A stretch of DNA of 64,000 bases. Source: Rosa chinensis. Its lineage: Eukaryota > Streptophyta > Magnoliopsida > Rosales > Rosaceae. The notes beneath the pieces were generated by a model that ran no database searches, was not told the origin of the DNA, and saw only the letters and a program-made list of their open reading frames with translations. Each line of letters opens with the position of its first letter. The first letter of the stretch is position 1. A program made the translations under genes and the position numbers. Location: NCBI RefSeq assembly GCF_002994745.2, contig NC_037091.1, forward strand, positions 57,459,612 through 57,523,611, in the 5' to 3' direction. Shown here piece by piece: positions 47,602 to 59,906 of the stretch.

Positions 47602-50156
47602 CTACAGCTTCAAATCAGCCCCCATTTCGCCCATAACTGTCTCAACTTGGCTCAATATATCTGAAGGGAAGAAACAAATTTTCATTTTAAGTAATAGTGG
47701 AAATAAACTCTAACCAATAATATTAGCAGCTTATGAACATGGTGTTCTTCATACTGTTAGTGTGGAAATAAACACTAGACACATCAAACTCAAGTTAGAA
47801 TCTACATTTAGGAACAATCAACCTTGAATATGCAATTTCGAAGGTGTTTGCGATTGGAGATGGAACAAAAACAGATATGGCTCACAGCTGGCGTAGGTAT
47901 AGTTATATCAAACAAGTTGTTAGTTTGCATAACATAACATAACTTACATGGATTCATCGCAAAAGAAATAAATAGAAACAAATCGAAGTTACCTTGGAAG
48001 GAAGAGTCTTCCATACATCTCTGCCAAATAACAAAGTAACAAACATTAAGTTAGTAAATCAGCGGTTCTTTCAAACATCAATGGCTCTTATGATCTTAAA
48101 CAGATACATTGTTTACTCTTATGATCTTAAGCCTAGAACAATTCTATGTACTCTCAAACAACAATGTCATTACTTTTCTGCCCAAGACTACTCCCTAAGA
48201 CCTTCAGTTAAAGCATAAATACCGCAATTAGGGCCTTGAGATCGACTTCCTTTGATGCAGTTGATTGTGCTGGAGCTACATTGAATCATGGAAAAGGGGT
48301 CATCATAAGGAATCGGAAAAAGGTTTCCTGTTTAGTGCTAAGACAACCCAAATACCAACCTTGCTCAACCAGAGGTTGACAGTTGGACACTAATGAGGTG
48401 AAACTAGGAGGAAAGGCAGCAAAGTTGCTCTGAAAGTTCTGAATAGGTGACATGTGCTGCGTTTGTCTGTGTTGAGCTGCTTCGTGTTTCCAGGTTGGTG
48501 ACATTTGAGGTGTATAATCCTTCATTAAGCTTGGTGACATTTGAGGAGTATAAGCCGTCATTAAGCTTGGTGATATTTGAGGAGAATGACTGTGAACAGG
48601 AGTCATGACGACCAAGTCCTTGGAAGTTCTGAAACACAGAGAAGAACCCTATCACTACTTTTTGTTGAAGTATTTAAGGAGATAGTAGGTACTAATTTTA
48701 CCTATTTAGAGGTCTATTAGAAGACATGAACTCAGATTGTGATGAAATTTCAGATCCATAGTCAGTATTAAGAGGTTGAATATCCCTCCCTTCCTTGAAA
48801 ATCTCCTATAAAAAAGAAGAAGAAACCAATTACGCATAAAACCCCCAATTCAAAACAAAGGAGAAAATCTTCCATAACAAATAGGAATGAAATCCGTATC
48901 ATAAGTAGACATTCGACGTTGTTGGCTGTAAATCACCTTCATAAGAGTTATGAACTTCTCTGCTTCATTGACTGTCAAAAATCGAAAAGCAAATTTCTGG
49001 ATCTGCAAAGAAGATGTAACACAAGGATATAGTGAGCTTTTGATTATTTTATCTCATGTAGCCTAAAACGACTGTTACTGCCTTATTCATACCCCAAACT
49101 AAAACTACTACTTACAAAAACTCACTGAGCAGCTTACCTGGCCCAAAGAATCTCTGTAGCTGGCAAAGATGGCTCTACTGCCCCTGGCAGGATATCCAGA
49201 CATGCATGCAACCTGAGGCCAGGCAAAGAGTAGCTTCGACACGTAGTGCTCCTCCTGAAACATGATAAACCATAACAATTAAAGCACTGTCAAATGCAAT
49301 AAGCAACTTTCTGTGAAAGTGGAAAAAAGGGGGCCAAAAATAGTAACCAGAGCTCAGTACCGCACTACACAGAATGATACTGATTCTTCTCCCAAGTGAA
49401 ACTCATCAAATAAGCCATTACAACAAGGCCTCTAAATTACGAGTATCCAGATTGGGAATAATCATGAAAATCCAAACAGTATTTGAGCAACTATAACGCC
49501 AATTCACAAAAGTTACAATCAATCATTGAGTGTGGACTTTCATCGAATACTTTACGCGCAAGTCTAAAACGTCACAACTATGGAGTTGATCATTCTCGCA
49601 AAAACGACGTCGCACTGTCGCAAAGTAAAAGTTTTCTACATCATGTCACACCCCTCGCCTTTAAAATTTACCTCCGGTGCCGTGAAACTGTACTACGTAT
49701 ATATGTGCGAGAAACTATATCTACTAATTAAGTTCAATTCATGCTAATTCAAGTCCGATTTCACTTCGACTTCTCAGCAACCAAACGGAATCAACAGTCG
49801 GAAACGTCAGAGCTTAACAACAACGACGACAAAAATTCAAAAAGCAAAGGAGAAGGTTCTAGAGGAGGAGGAGTCACCATGATCTTGCCGCTGGAGCAGA
49901 CGGTGAGGATGATGTCGGAGCTGGAGTGGTCATAAATGAGTTGAAGCATGGCTGCGGAGGCGGCGGAGATCCAGTTACCGACCGGCCGTCGATTCCTGAC
50001 CTTCATAGGCAGAGGGACGAGATCTGGACACGTCGAGGTGAGCGGAGGGTAGCCGAAGAAGCGAGCGAACTCGACCTCCCACCGCTCTCGGATGGAGCTC
50101 AGAGACGATGACATAACCGGCGGATTGCTTGGTATCAAAGCCAGAGTGCCCGCCAT
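47602..50156 (-). CDS. PHS1: POOR HOMOLOGOUS SYNAPSIS 1 (meiotic pairing protein)
   Basis: Eight exons join in frame on the minus strand: 50156-49878, 49254-49138, 49002-48937, 48805-48702, 48628-48360, 48275-48223, 48020-47993, 47660-47602, giving 324 aa. The N-terminal half has RERWEVEFARFFGYPPL, EEHYVSKLLFAWPQVACMSG, PARGSRAIFASYRDSLGQIQ and a PH-like RFLTVNEAEKF, matching maize and Arabidopsis PHS1 as I remember them. PHS1 is needed in meiotic prophase for correct homologue pairing and for RAD50 entry to the nucleus. The middle (about 195-255) is a Ser/Pro-rich repeat region with TPQMSPSLM-type units. The C-terminus (DSSFQDILSQVETVMGEMG) is a conserved amphipathic tail. An ACGACGTCG motif lies in intron 1 (49604-49612). 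Confidence 0.9.
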
Positions 50157-50514
50157 TTTTTTCAGGCTCTGTGCTTGTCTGGATTTTTGGAGAAACGAAA
50201 CGTGTTTGAAATGGTGAGGAAATGGAGTGGAGTGGAGTGGAGTGAAATTATAGTAACGGCCCGAGGTGCGGATCGCGTGACTGGACCAGGTCGCCACGTC
50301 CCCAGCACTTTCTAGAAAGAGAGACCATGCATGGTCCAATAGGATACTATTAAATCTTGGTCAATGCCAGTGGTAATACTGTAATAGTTAGTAATTTAGT
50401 TCTAAAGTAGTAAATAGTAACTCATATGTGCAGCTATTTTTTAAGGATGCACTTGCTTTCTTTCTTTCTATCCTGCCCTTTCGAACAACCCAAGAGTTAG
50501 CTTACATTGCCCCT
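50157..50514. other. PHS1 upstream region
   Basis: Presumed promoter and leader of PHS1 (minus strand), with a short GGAGT tandem run near 50223-50243. No other feature. Confidence 0.5.
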
Positions 50515-50522
50515 ACATCACA

Positions 50523-50716
50523 GCTGAGAGACTTCCGTACGGCACCCGCACCACATGGCAGTGCGGCGGTCCAATCAATGCTAAAAAAAGAGGGGCATTT
50601 TAGGTATTTCATATTAAAAATCAGGTGCAGTTTTAGAAAAGAGGAAAAAATTTATTTCTACTGATTAGAGGGCCGCACCGCCACGTGGTGTGAGTGCCCA
50701 TACACAAGAATTTCTC
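50523..50716. mobile_element. hAT-type MITE, copy 2
   Basis: A 194-bp element in the same family as 44578-44772: inverted repeats contain CACCACATGGC / GCCACGTGGTG and CCAATCA / TGATTAG, ending in AATTTCTC. It is flanked by a perfect 8-bp duplication ACATCACA (50515-50522, 50717-50724). Confidence 0.85.
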
Positions 50717-50724
50717 ACATCACA

Positions 50725-51995
50725 ATTATTAGTTAAAACCATACTAAAAATGCTGGCGGAAAGTCAATAAGTAGAATTATAGATTTATACGATCTCAAAT
50801 TTGTCATACGGAGTTACGGACCAACTCCTAAATGCACTGAGAGTTTAAGGTATTTGTTAATTATCTTCTCACACATTCTTCTATCTTCTCACACAAGTCA
50901 ATTATGTTATATTGTCATTCAGCTTTATTTATATTATCTTGTTTCCTTATTTTTTTTTTCTTTTTTTTTAGAGTAAACCTTAAAGATTGGATGACCATAT
51001 GTCCGTATATAGCATTTTTCAGCACATTGTCAATGTTACTTAATAGCCAAAATGATCTCTAAGTGTCACATTATGTCAATTTCCATACTTAAGTTTTAGT
51101 TAATCAAATATACATTTTCACTGACTAAGTCACATAAAGACTACATTCTTTTTTTAAAGATAAAGATAAACTTTTATTCATTAGATTAAATCAATACAAG
51201 CATGGGAATGATTTTGTGTACTCCTAGCACCCTCTCTAGGCATAGAGGTATGTGAGGTACTCATATCCGTAATTTGGAAGTTAAAGGCATATTGCTAGCG
51301 ATAATAGACATGAGTCAAGGAGGACCATCCTCTAACCATAAAACACGCCCATTATCTCAGGCTACAAACATTCAAAGACTACACCTTGAATGTCAAACCA
51401 AAATGTTAAAATATTTTCAAAAACTAAAACGATCAATACAAAGCACTACAATTAATATGAAAGTTAAATGGTTGAGTTTGAGTTTTTATCAGTTTTCGCT
51501 CAAAAACTCAAATAGTCGTTATCGTGTTCAACGTGACAAATTTCATATACTTTTGAATATCATGACTTACGTGCGTAAAACTATTTTTTTGTCTGAAAAT
51601 CTATTAAAAAAAAAACTAAAGTTGTAATTACTTAGGATTTTGTCAATAATTTCTGCCAAAAATGCTAGTTATACCTGATAAATTTTGGTAATAATAATTA
51701 AGACTTAATCTCCGATCATTCTCAAGTTATATCGATTTCTGCAGAATTTTTCTTCTCTGGATCTCACTATAGTAAATCTTTTTAATCCGATACTGTGCCT
51801 GTGTGCGATAAGGATAAAATGTTATATCCGAAAAATTTCAAAGTCCAAAGCAGAACGTATAAAAATGTATAAGCATCATCTTCGCACCAACTTGGCACCA
51901 GTTTTGCGAGCTTCCCGAAGCACCAGGCCACCATCATCATCAACACCAACAAAAACGAAACCAAGTGCAGCACCGCCACTCCCATTTCTCCAGCG
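50725..51995. other. Intergenic DNA and promoter of the AnPRT-like gene
   Basis: AT-rich DNA; no gene recognised. The last 100 bases are the presumed leader of the next gene. Confidence 0.5.
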
Positions 51996-54921
51996 ATGAA
52001 ATCTCTTCTCTATCCACACCCTCTTTCTCTCACCTCCATCTCCACCGCCAAACGCCAACACCTCACTCTCTCCCACACCCGAACATTCCTCAAACTCCCG
52101 GCCAATCACGGCGACCGTTCCGCCGTTAGAAACCCAGCTCTGACCGTCAGAGCCGCTCTCGACTCCGTCACGGTTAACCAATCCGGAATTTCATTGCCGG
52201 ATGCCAGAAATCCAACGGTTTCATCTTCTTATAGAGACGCCAAGTTGCCGAGGCCGAATCCGACGGTGCTGGAAGCTCAGACTAGGGTTTGCACCGGCCC
52301 TACCCAGACCAAGCCTCTCGGCGAGGACCAGGCGATGAAGGTACTCGACACCATTCTCAGATCCGCCACCGGAGAGCTGAAGGATGAGGAGCCAGTCTCC
52401 AAGGCGCAGCTCGGAGCGTTCTTCGCCGCCATGACGATTCGCGCCAATTGTTTCCCGGAGGCGACGCAATGGAGCGAAGGCGAGACTCGAGCGATGGACA
52501 AGTACTGGCCGCTTCTGGTCCGGGCGCTGCCGCCGGACGTGGTCTTCATCGCCGACCCGGAGGGGTCGTTGATGGGGATAGGAAGCTCGATCGGGCCGCA
52601 ATTCGTTGGGAACGGGACGAGTGATATGAGATTGGTCGGTGCTCTCCGGGAGGTCTTGGCCGGCGGCCACCTCGGGTATGAGGAAGTGCAAGGTGTTTTG
52701 AAAGACGTTTTGCCGTTGAAATCGACGACGGAGGATGGGACGTCCGCCGGAGTAAGTGAATCATTGCTTTCGGCATTGTTAATAGGTCAGCGTATGAACA
52801 GAGAAACAGACCGTGAATTAAAAGCTTACTGCCTTGCATTTGATGATGAACTTGGTAATGGCTCTAGTTTGATTGTATCAGATAGTGATTGTTTCTTTGT
52901 TTCTTATTCCTGGATGATTTACTTGTGTATTGATTGATTAGGTGAAACTCCGATTGCTGATGTGAAATCACTAACTCACTATGGCGAACCTTATGATGGA
53001 AACACTCGTTTCTTTCGTAGCACATTGTTTGTTGCTGCGGTCAGGTCTTGTTATGCTGAATCATCCCTGCTTCATGGTGCTGAATGGATGCCTCCAAAGG
53101 TAAGCTTTCGGCTCTGGGAACCTAAATTGAACGGAAAATGGAAATCAAATGAGCTCTTGTTGACCAGCTTTATGTTTTCCAGGGAGGTATTACTGAAGAA
53201 CAGATGCTCAAGTTCATGGGAGCAGATACTAGCTTAACCCCGTCGCAGGCAAAAGTACTTCTAGAGGTCTCTGTTGTTCCCAGATACTTTTTGCTACACT
53301 TCCTCATTCCTTTTTGTTTCGCTGACTTCCTTTCTGTTGGGTTTACATTCTTATTCTTCTAACTTCTTATTTCAGGATGAAGAAGTTGGGTTTGCCTATA
53401 TAAGTCATCGTGAAGCCCGCCCATCTCTGTGTGAATCTCAATCTCTCGCCAATATCTGAATAAGTTATGGATGTACTGTAATCTGGATGAAGCTGATAAC
53501 CATACTTATATACATTTGCAGATATTCATTGCTGAAGTTGAGGGAACATATCAAGAAACGCCCCCCACTGGCAACGTCTGAAAAGGTTCAGCAATTTGTG
53601 AAGGTATTTTATATCACTTATTGCTCTAAAAAAAGTGTTTGTAAGTTATGATCCTTGCTATTCTTGGGAAAGAAGCTGTCAAATGAGAATCCTGACTCCA
53701 TCTTGGAGACAGAAAACTGTGTGTAATATTTCATAACAGATGGGATTTCTCTAGTATACTTGTCCTCTATTGGTTTATCTAATTTAATTTTATAAGACTA
53801 GTAAGGTCATTAATATGCCATAATAACAAAATGTGTACACGCCATCACACTGTGTCGACTAAAGTGACAAATACCCATCATTAGCATGTAAACTTTGGTT
53901 GCACTATACAGACTTTGAAATATGTTTCCATTTGTTGACAGGCCCGGGGGAAGGAATCAATTGTCTCCGGATTTTATCATGAAGGTTATGAGGATTCACT
54001 CTTAATGCTTATGAAAAGAAGAGGTGTTCATTCTGGCTTGGTGGTGAAGGTTGGAATTTTACCAATTGTTGATCCTAATTCAATGAAATACAAAATATTA
54101 TATTTAAGTTTGAGTTCAAGTATATATATCAAAACTTTAAAAGAATTTCAGAAGTTGACTGGTGCAAATAAACTAAACTTTGACTTTACTGTTAGTGCAG
54201 GGTGAGGAAGGGGCCCTCTCAATGACAACGAGATTGCGCTCAGTAAATTCATCAAAAGGAATTCCTGTAAACTACTGTTCAGGGTTCCGTTCACTGAGCA
54301 TGGCTTCTGCTTGTGAAGTTGATGGTTTGTTTCTATATCATCTCGTGCTTCGTTGTTCACTCAACTGGGTCTAGTTTGCAGTTTTTAAGATCTATAACTT
54401 TAGGGGTTTATGAATCAATTTCTTGCCATCGAAACTGAAGCCGGAAAGTTTGGGTTGCAGGGGTTTCACGTCAGAGTTTTAACCTGGAGGTTAATGCCGT
54501 AGACTACGGTTTCGAACCCACTGATACCCCAAGAACTGACAGATCGGTAAGTTACTTGAAGTTCCTACCAACCCCTTTCTTTCCCTCCTGTCTGTGTGTG
54601 AGAGAGAATTCTTGTGGGGCATGAATAGGATACTCATATTTCTTTCTTGACATGTAATTTCATTTTGTTCAAGTTTAGGTCTTGAAGAATATAGAGTTGG
54701 GTTTAACAGCTCTTCATGGTCAAAAGGGACCGGCTTATGATCGAATAGTCTTAAATGCTGGAATGGTTGATCACTTGCTCGGATGTAATGGTGCAGAAGA
54801 CATATCTGTGGCCCTGGATAGAGCTAGAGAGGCTATTGACAGTGGCAAGGCTCTAAAAAGGCTCTGGAATTACATAAAGGTATCTAAACAAGTGAGACAC
54901 CGGCCTGTGATGTGTGTTTAG
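51996..54921 (+). CDS. Anthranilate phosphoribosyltransferase-like plastid protein
   Basis: Nine exons join in frame: 51996-52854, 52942-53099, 53183-53266, 53376-53428, 53522-53603, 53942-54049, 54201-54324, 54461-54546, 54679-54921, giving 598 aa. Residues 1-60 are Ser/Thr/Arg-rich without acids, as in a chloroplast transit peptide. A glycosyltransferase family 3 N-terminal domain (LLSALLIGQRMNRET, about 265-280) and a nucleoside-phosphorylase-like fold follow (THYGEPYDGNTRFFRSTLFVA, RRGVHSGLVVKGEEGALSM, NAGMVDHLLG). The canonical TrpD motifs GTGGD and KHGNR are not seen, so this is the TrpD2/YbiB-like class and its role in tryptophan synthesis is doubtful. It matches Arabidopsis At1g70570 in length and text (memory). 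Exon 4 uses the first of two adjacent GT donors, fixed by frame. Confidence 0.92.
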
Positions 54922-55664
54922 TAGATGAGTAGATGTGATAAAGGAATAGAGGAGGGATATGGTTTAGTATCTGTCCAATTACAGGTAGCATACAGATCAT
55001 ACATTTGTTCCTCAGATTTCTACCGCAGGTGGCATCCAACAATGCTTTGTTTTCAATGTAAGTATCTCTTTATCCAAGATTAACAATAAAACTTCAGTTT
55101 GAATTGAATATTTATCGCATTGGGTCATTGAGGTAGCTGGTACCCATATCAATTTGACTATAACTGGTCATGATACCAGACATACTCGCAATAAATCTAT
55201 TGAAGGAGGTGCTTGCTTGTTGATATTGATTTCCGTAATAATAAAACATGATCAAAAGCACACTTCATCAATGTCACCGATGTAAACTTAAGAAATAGAG
55301 GTCGTTCGTGGCCGAGTCATTGAGGGATGGTGTTGCTTTTTTTTTCTTTTTCTTTTTGGGATTTAGGGGTAGTATCTATAAAATGAAAAATTGGAAGATC
55401 TAAATCTCAACGTGGAGGTTTAAGAATTACTTATAGTTATATATAGACATATTTGGAGACTAAGACTCTGTATGTATATATTTTCTTGCATATATAATAT
55501 GCAACATTATTGCCTACTTGTAGATCCACTGAATCTGCTAGACGAGAGCGTGGTTGACGCTTATTTGCTAATCCACTCTAAAAGATAAACCCAATAATAT
55601 GGTTGGAGTCTACTGAGAACTGGTTGGCAATAGTTGGCACTCATTTTCACCGTGCATACGCCGA
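54922..55664. other. Gap between convergent genes, no gene seen
   Basis: The 3' flanks of the AnPRT-like (+) and P450 (-) genes. A piece near 55380-55430 (GGAAGATCTAAATCTCAACG, then GGAGGTTTAA) resembles the MULE-type termini seen elsewhere, but no partner was found. Confidence 0.45.
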
Positions 55665-57307
55665 CTAATAAGGTTGGAGGCGAATGAGAATCCCTTCTTC
55701 GGGAACGGGATTCATACCACCTGCGATCTTAGCGTTTGGATTTATCACATCCCATTTGTATTTGGTCACAATGTGGTGGAGCGAACACAGGAGTTGCAAG
55801 CGAGCATATTCTTTTCCTGGACAAATTCGAGGTCCGCTTCCAAATGGGATGTTCGAGTAAGCAGGGGGTGATTTTCCGTTCTCGAACCTTGTTGGATCAA
55901 ACTCTTCTGGTGCTGGAAAATACTCGGAGATCTTATTTGTGCTGCTGGCCGACCAATACACCTGCGCACACGTACAATTAGAGAGCATCACAAAAATAAA
56001 CACCTCATCTTTAGCTAATAATGATCCAATTAGGGATATGAGGTCATGGTCAACGTACGTACCTTCCACCCTTTTGGAATTGTATAACCTTCGTAGGTGA
56101 AGTCGGTAATGACCTCTCTAAATGTTCCTTGAAGAGGTGGCACCAGCCTCATAACTTCCAGTGCAACACCCCAAGAATATTTCATCTTCTGGATATCATC
56201 CCAATTAAGTGCTTCACCGGCAGATTGTTTTGAGCGTGTAATCTCTAATTGTTCTGCGTTGATCCATCAAATTCTGGTGATTAATTTACGGGTTACGTAA
56301 TATTGTAGATTTAACAACTAGCTAGAAATTACTTAAGAGTTACCTGTTCGGACTTTGTCACATATTTCAGGGTTCTCTCCAAGATACTTGATTAAAAAAC
56401 TTGTAGCCATGGAAGGCGAGTGGAATCCACCGGCCATCAAACCCATAATTTTGTCAGCAACTTCGTTCTCCGGTATGAAACGACCGGTGGGATCTGCGTT
56501 AAACAACATGAAAGACATGATATCGTGCATTTGCACTCCACTAGACATTGCTGCTTTCTTCTCCTTGATCAACAAAAGAACCTCCTTCCTCATAGCATCC
56601 GCGGCTTTCATTGCGCGATAGAAGGTGGTTCCTGGAACACTCAAAGGAACAGTGTGCAGCCCTGCAGTTATGATATTCATCAATTCGGTAAACTTTTCAG
56701 TGCGGCCTTGGTTGTTTTGGAGTCCGGTGAAGAAGCGAGCAGATAGAGTCATCACAAGTAGCTGAGCGAGGTGGTATACCTCAACTGTGCTTTTGCCATC
56801 CCAGTGAAGCTTCAAGTGCTCCTGAACCAAAGAATCCATGGTTTCTATGTACCGAACCAGAGCTTCGGGTTTAAGAAAACCGGGGGCACGATAGATTTGG
56901 ACCGCATCGGCTCGTGGTATGGTGGCCTGGGAAGCAGCTTTTTGATAGGAAGAGCGGAAGAGCTTCTGCATGGAGTGTGGACGCCACGCCAAAAAAAGTT
57001 TTTCCTCGTTGGAAGCGATAAATTTGTGACCGGGAATGCCACAAAACACCACTGTTGGCTCGCCGAAGACGTTGGTTTTGAAGAGTTTTGGGGAGTATCT
57101 TTTCATTCTGTCGCCCACAAATCTTTGCTGCGTTTCATTGATGAATGAGAAGGTCTCACCAATAATTGGCCATCCAAAACTTCCCGGAGGAAAGTTGGTT
57201 TTGGCATTGGATTTTGAGTACTTGAAAGCAAAAAAGAGAAGAGCACATATGAAAACGAGAACAGATATAGGAAAGAAGAGAGTCAGATTCTCCATCTCCA
57301 TTTGCAT
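55665..57307 (-). CDS. Cytochrome P450, CYP716-like
   Basis: Three exons join in frame on the minus strand: 57307-56344, 56253-56063, 55961-55665, giving 483 aa. An N-terminal membrane anchor (about 8-28) is followed by the hinge [14 protein letters not shown]. The K-helix EVMR, the FDPTRFE segment and the haem loop [10 protein letters not shown] with Cys432 are intact, so haem binding is expected. Sequence blocks such as [20 protein letters not shown] and [14 protein letters not shown] are typical of CYP716, which often oxidises pentacyclic triterpenes (C-28 of beta-amyrin and others) at the ER. The I-helix reads [11 protein letters not shown] where relatives have GGHDTAS; the usual acid-threonine pair is replaced by His-Ser. 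Substrate and even full activity are therefore uncertain. Confidence 0.9.
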
Positions 57308-59429
57308 GGTTGTTATAACTTATAAAGTTATAAGTTTAAGAAGAAGAAGATGGATGTGCATAAAAATTCTGCCAAAGCTTTCCTTTTATAGTTGTATGCC
57401 AGAGCTCTCCCTTTATGGTTGTTATATATAACTAGTATTTATTAATTACTTGTGAAGTTGTACTGTTGTAGAAAGGATTTTCTTTCAGATAGATGAAGAG
57501 GTAGGTCTACGTACGTAACTATTATGGCATACCAAAGATTTTGACGCAATTTCTGCCTTTCTCATCATTTTGTGCTTTAACCCCTGCGTTTGGTTAAATT
57601 TTTATTAGTCTGCAACCACATGCTTTACAGGTGTAGAAATTTTTTTCTATTATAATTTTATTTAAAATTATTTTTAAAAAATTGCAGATAGTGATTAGTT
57701 ATCTGCAGAGAAAATAGATTCAGTGGATAGTTTTTCTTAGGGTGGGTAGCTTTTTTCACGTACTTGTTTGTTTCTCATGTACAGTATATAGAAATTGCAG
57801 ATGCAGTTGCAAATCATAGATAGATAAACATAGCAAATGCAGTCTTTCACCTTTTGTACTATGTCTATAGTATATTTAAAGGGTGAAACGGTTCAATGGA
57901 TTGATGAAACAACCAAAAGTTGGAATAGTACATACACCAAAATATCAGCGCAGGGATAGCCTCCATTGGTACACAACTAATCCATGAACATTAAAGCTCC
58001 ATGGTCTAACCGAGCAAAGCACTTTGCCTTCAAAGAAAAAATAGGTTGTGTCTATAGTATATGGTACTGGAAACATATGAAAAAGTACTTGTTTTGTGCT
58101 TACTATGTATATTTATTTTCTTGTAAAATGACGTTTAAGAAAATATTTAGCAAACGAATATTAAAAATCTTAGGGAAAGTGAATGAATAGCAGCATTTTC
58201 AGAACCATGTCCATTTTAGTCTTTAGAAACAATCAAAATAGTTTTACATTAGCTTACTAAACACCTCCATGTCTTTTTTCTAATCACCGCACTATTATAA
58301 ACACAACTTACTAAACACTTCGATTTATTTTTCAACTGAATATTTTCACAGTTGTTGCTGTTGTTGTTTTATTTTATTTTATAAATGATTTTCTCACAGT
58401 AAATACCAAACTAAGCATGTCTGTCTAATGAATGGCACTTTATTTCAAAAAAAAAGAATGGCACTTGATTGAGAAGTGAACAATGTTATGAAATTAATTA
58501 AGGTTAAATATTAGGGTATAGAATTTCTACCATTCTAACATCTAGTCTATAAATAATTAAATAGGTTTTCTTTTCCATATTTATGAGTTTAAGGAAATAT
58601 ACAGTATTAGAGTATTTTTAGCAAACTCTCTATTTTGGCTTCTTAGTTATTTTGGAGAGCTTGTTTAACTTTTTGTTTATTTTAGCAGTTGCACCAGATT
58701 CCTAAGTGACTCTCCATTATAACTTTTAGCTATCTCGCTTCTAAATATAGAGAGCGAGATGAGGTTCTCTATAATTTAAAACATTCCTTTTAAGTTGTTC
58801 TATGTAATTTATAAAGATATTTAAACTATTTAATCTTCATTTAAAAAATACTATAAAAAAAACTAGCTAAAATAGAGAGCATTGATGCAAACTATTTCTA
58901 AAGTGACTTTTATACACCAACAACTTTTCTAAGAGCATTTTCAACATCTTCTTGAAAATTTCTTATTACATAATTAAAAATTAAAATCTTTATAATACTC
59001 TACCGTTTCCCAATAGAAATTTACTAGGGTGCGGCTATTGTCACCATACTATTTTCTTTGCTCACCCTGCTTGCTCATTACACGCGACATCTTAATTTCA
59101 ATTATTGTAAACTTATCTAACCCATTTCTATTTCCACAAATATCCTTATATGTGAAGAATCAAGCGTATCCCCCAAAAAACTGATCCTATAGCGCTAGCG
59201 CTTCGTGTTCACAAAAACTTAAAGGTTCCACCTACTCAAAACTCAGAGGGGATGCCGTCTACTACTAAAATCCCGGTTTTTGCAACAATTGAGAAAGAAA
59301 GAAGAAATCCGTTAATAAATACTATATAAAAATAAAAGGATAAAGAAAGGGTAGGCTTTCTACATATATATCGTTCAAAATAACGATTTTTGTTAGCTGT
59401 AGTAAGGAAATAAACTTCATAAAAGTCAA
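57308..59429. other. Intergenic DNA, no gene seen
   Basis: Very AT-rich. The proximal 200 bases are the P450 promoter. No other coding or RNA feature was recognised. Confidence 0.5.
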
Positions 59430-59437
59430 AATATTAA

Positions 59438-59898
59438 GGACTAAATATTGTTTAGTCCTTGAGCTTTTAACCATAATTTCACACGTTTAGTCACTGTACT
59501 TCAAAATTTCAGACCAATAGGTCATTGCCGTCTAAAAGTCACGGTGAAATGTCTATTATGCCCTCAATTTTTTTAATTAATTAATTTTTTTTTTTTTTGG
59601 AAAAGGAATTTTTTTTCCCTTTCTTTCTTTCTGTTTATTTTTTTCTGTTTTTTTCCCTTTCTTTCTTTCTGTTTGAAAAATAAATAAATAAATAAAGAAA
59701 AAAAAAAAAAGAGAAATGAATAAATTTACTAAAAAAAAAGAACTGAGGGTATAATAGATATTTTGCCGCGACTTTTAGACGGCAATGACCTATTGGTCTG
59801 AAATTTTGAAGTACAGAGATTAAACGTGTGAAATTAGAAAGTCGGGGACTGAAGTGTTTTATGGTCAAAAGCACAAGGACTAAACAGTATTTAGTCCC
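59438..59898. mobile_element. Long-TIR nonautonomous DNA element (fold-back type)
   Basis: A 461-bp element begins GGACTAAATATTG and ends CAGTATTTAGTCCC. Its inverted arms (about 59438-59575 and 59745-59898) align for about 135-150 bases with few changes, around a T- and A-rich centre. An 8-bp direct duplication AATATTAA flanks it (59430-59437, 59899-59906). The whole element could fold into a long hairpin, a common source of small RNAs. Confidence 0.85.
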
Positions 59899-59906
59899 AA
59901 TATTAA

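Noticed and set aside
52221..52839. Minus-strand frames within the first exon of the AnPRT-like gene
   Set aside because: Shadows caused by high GC in the real exon.
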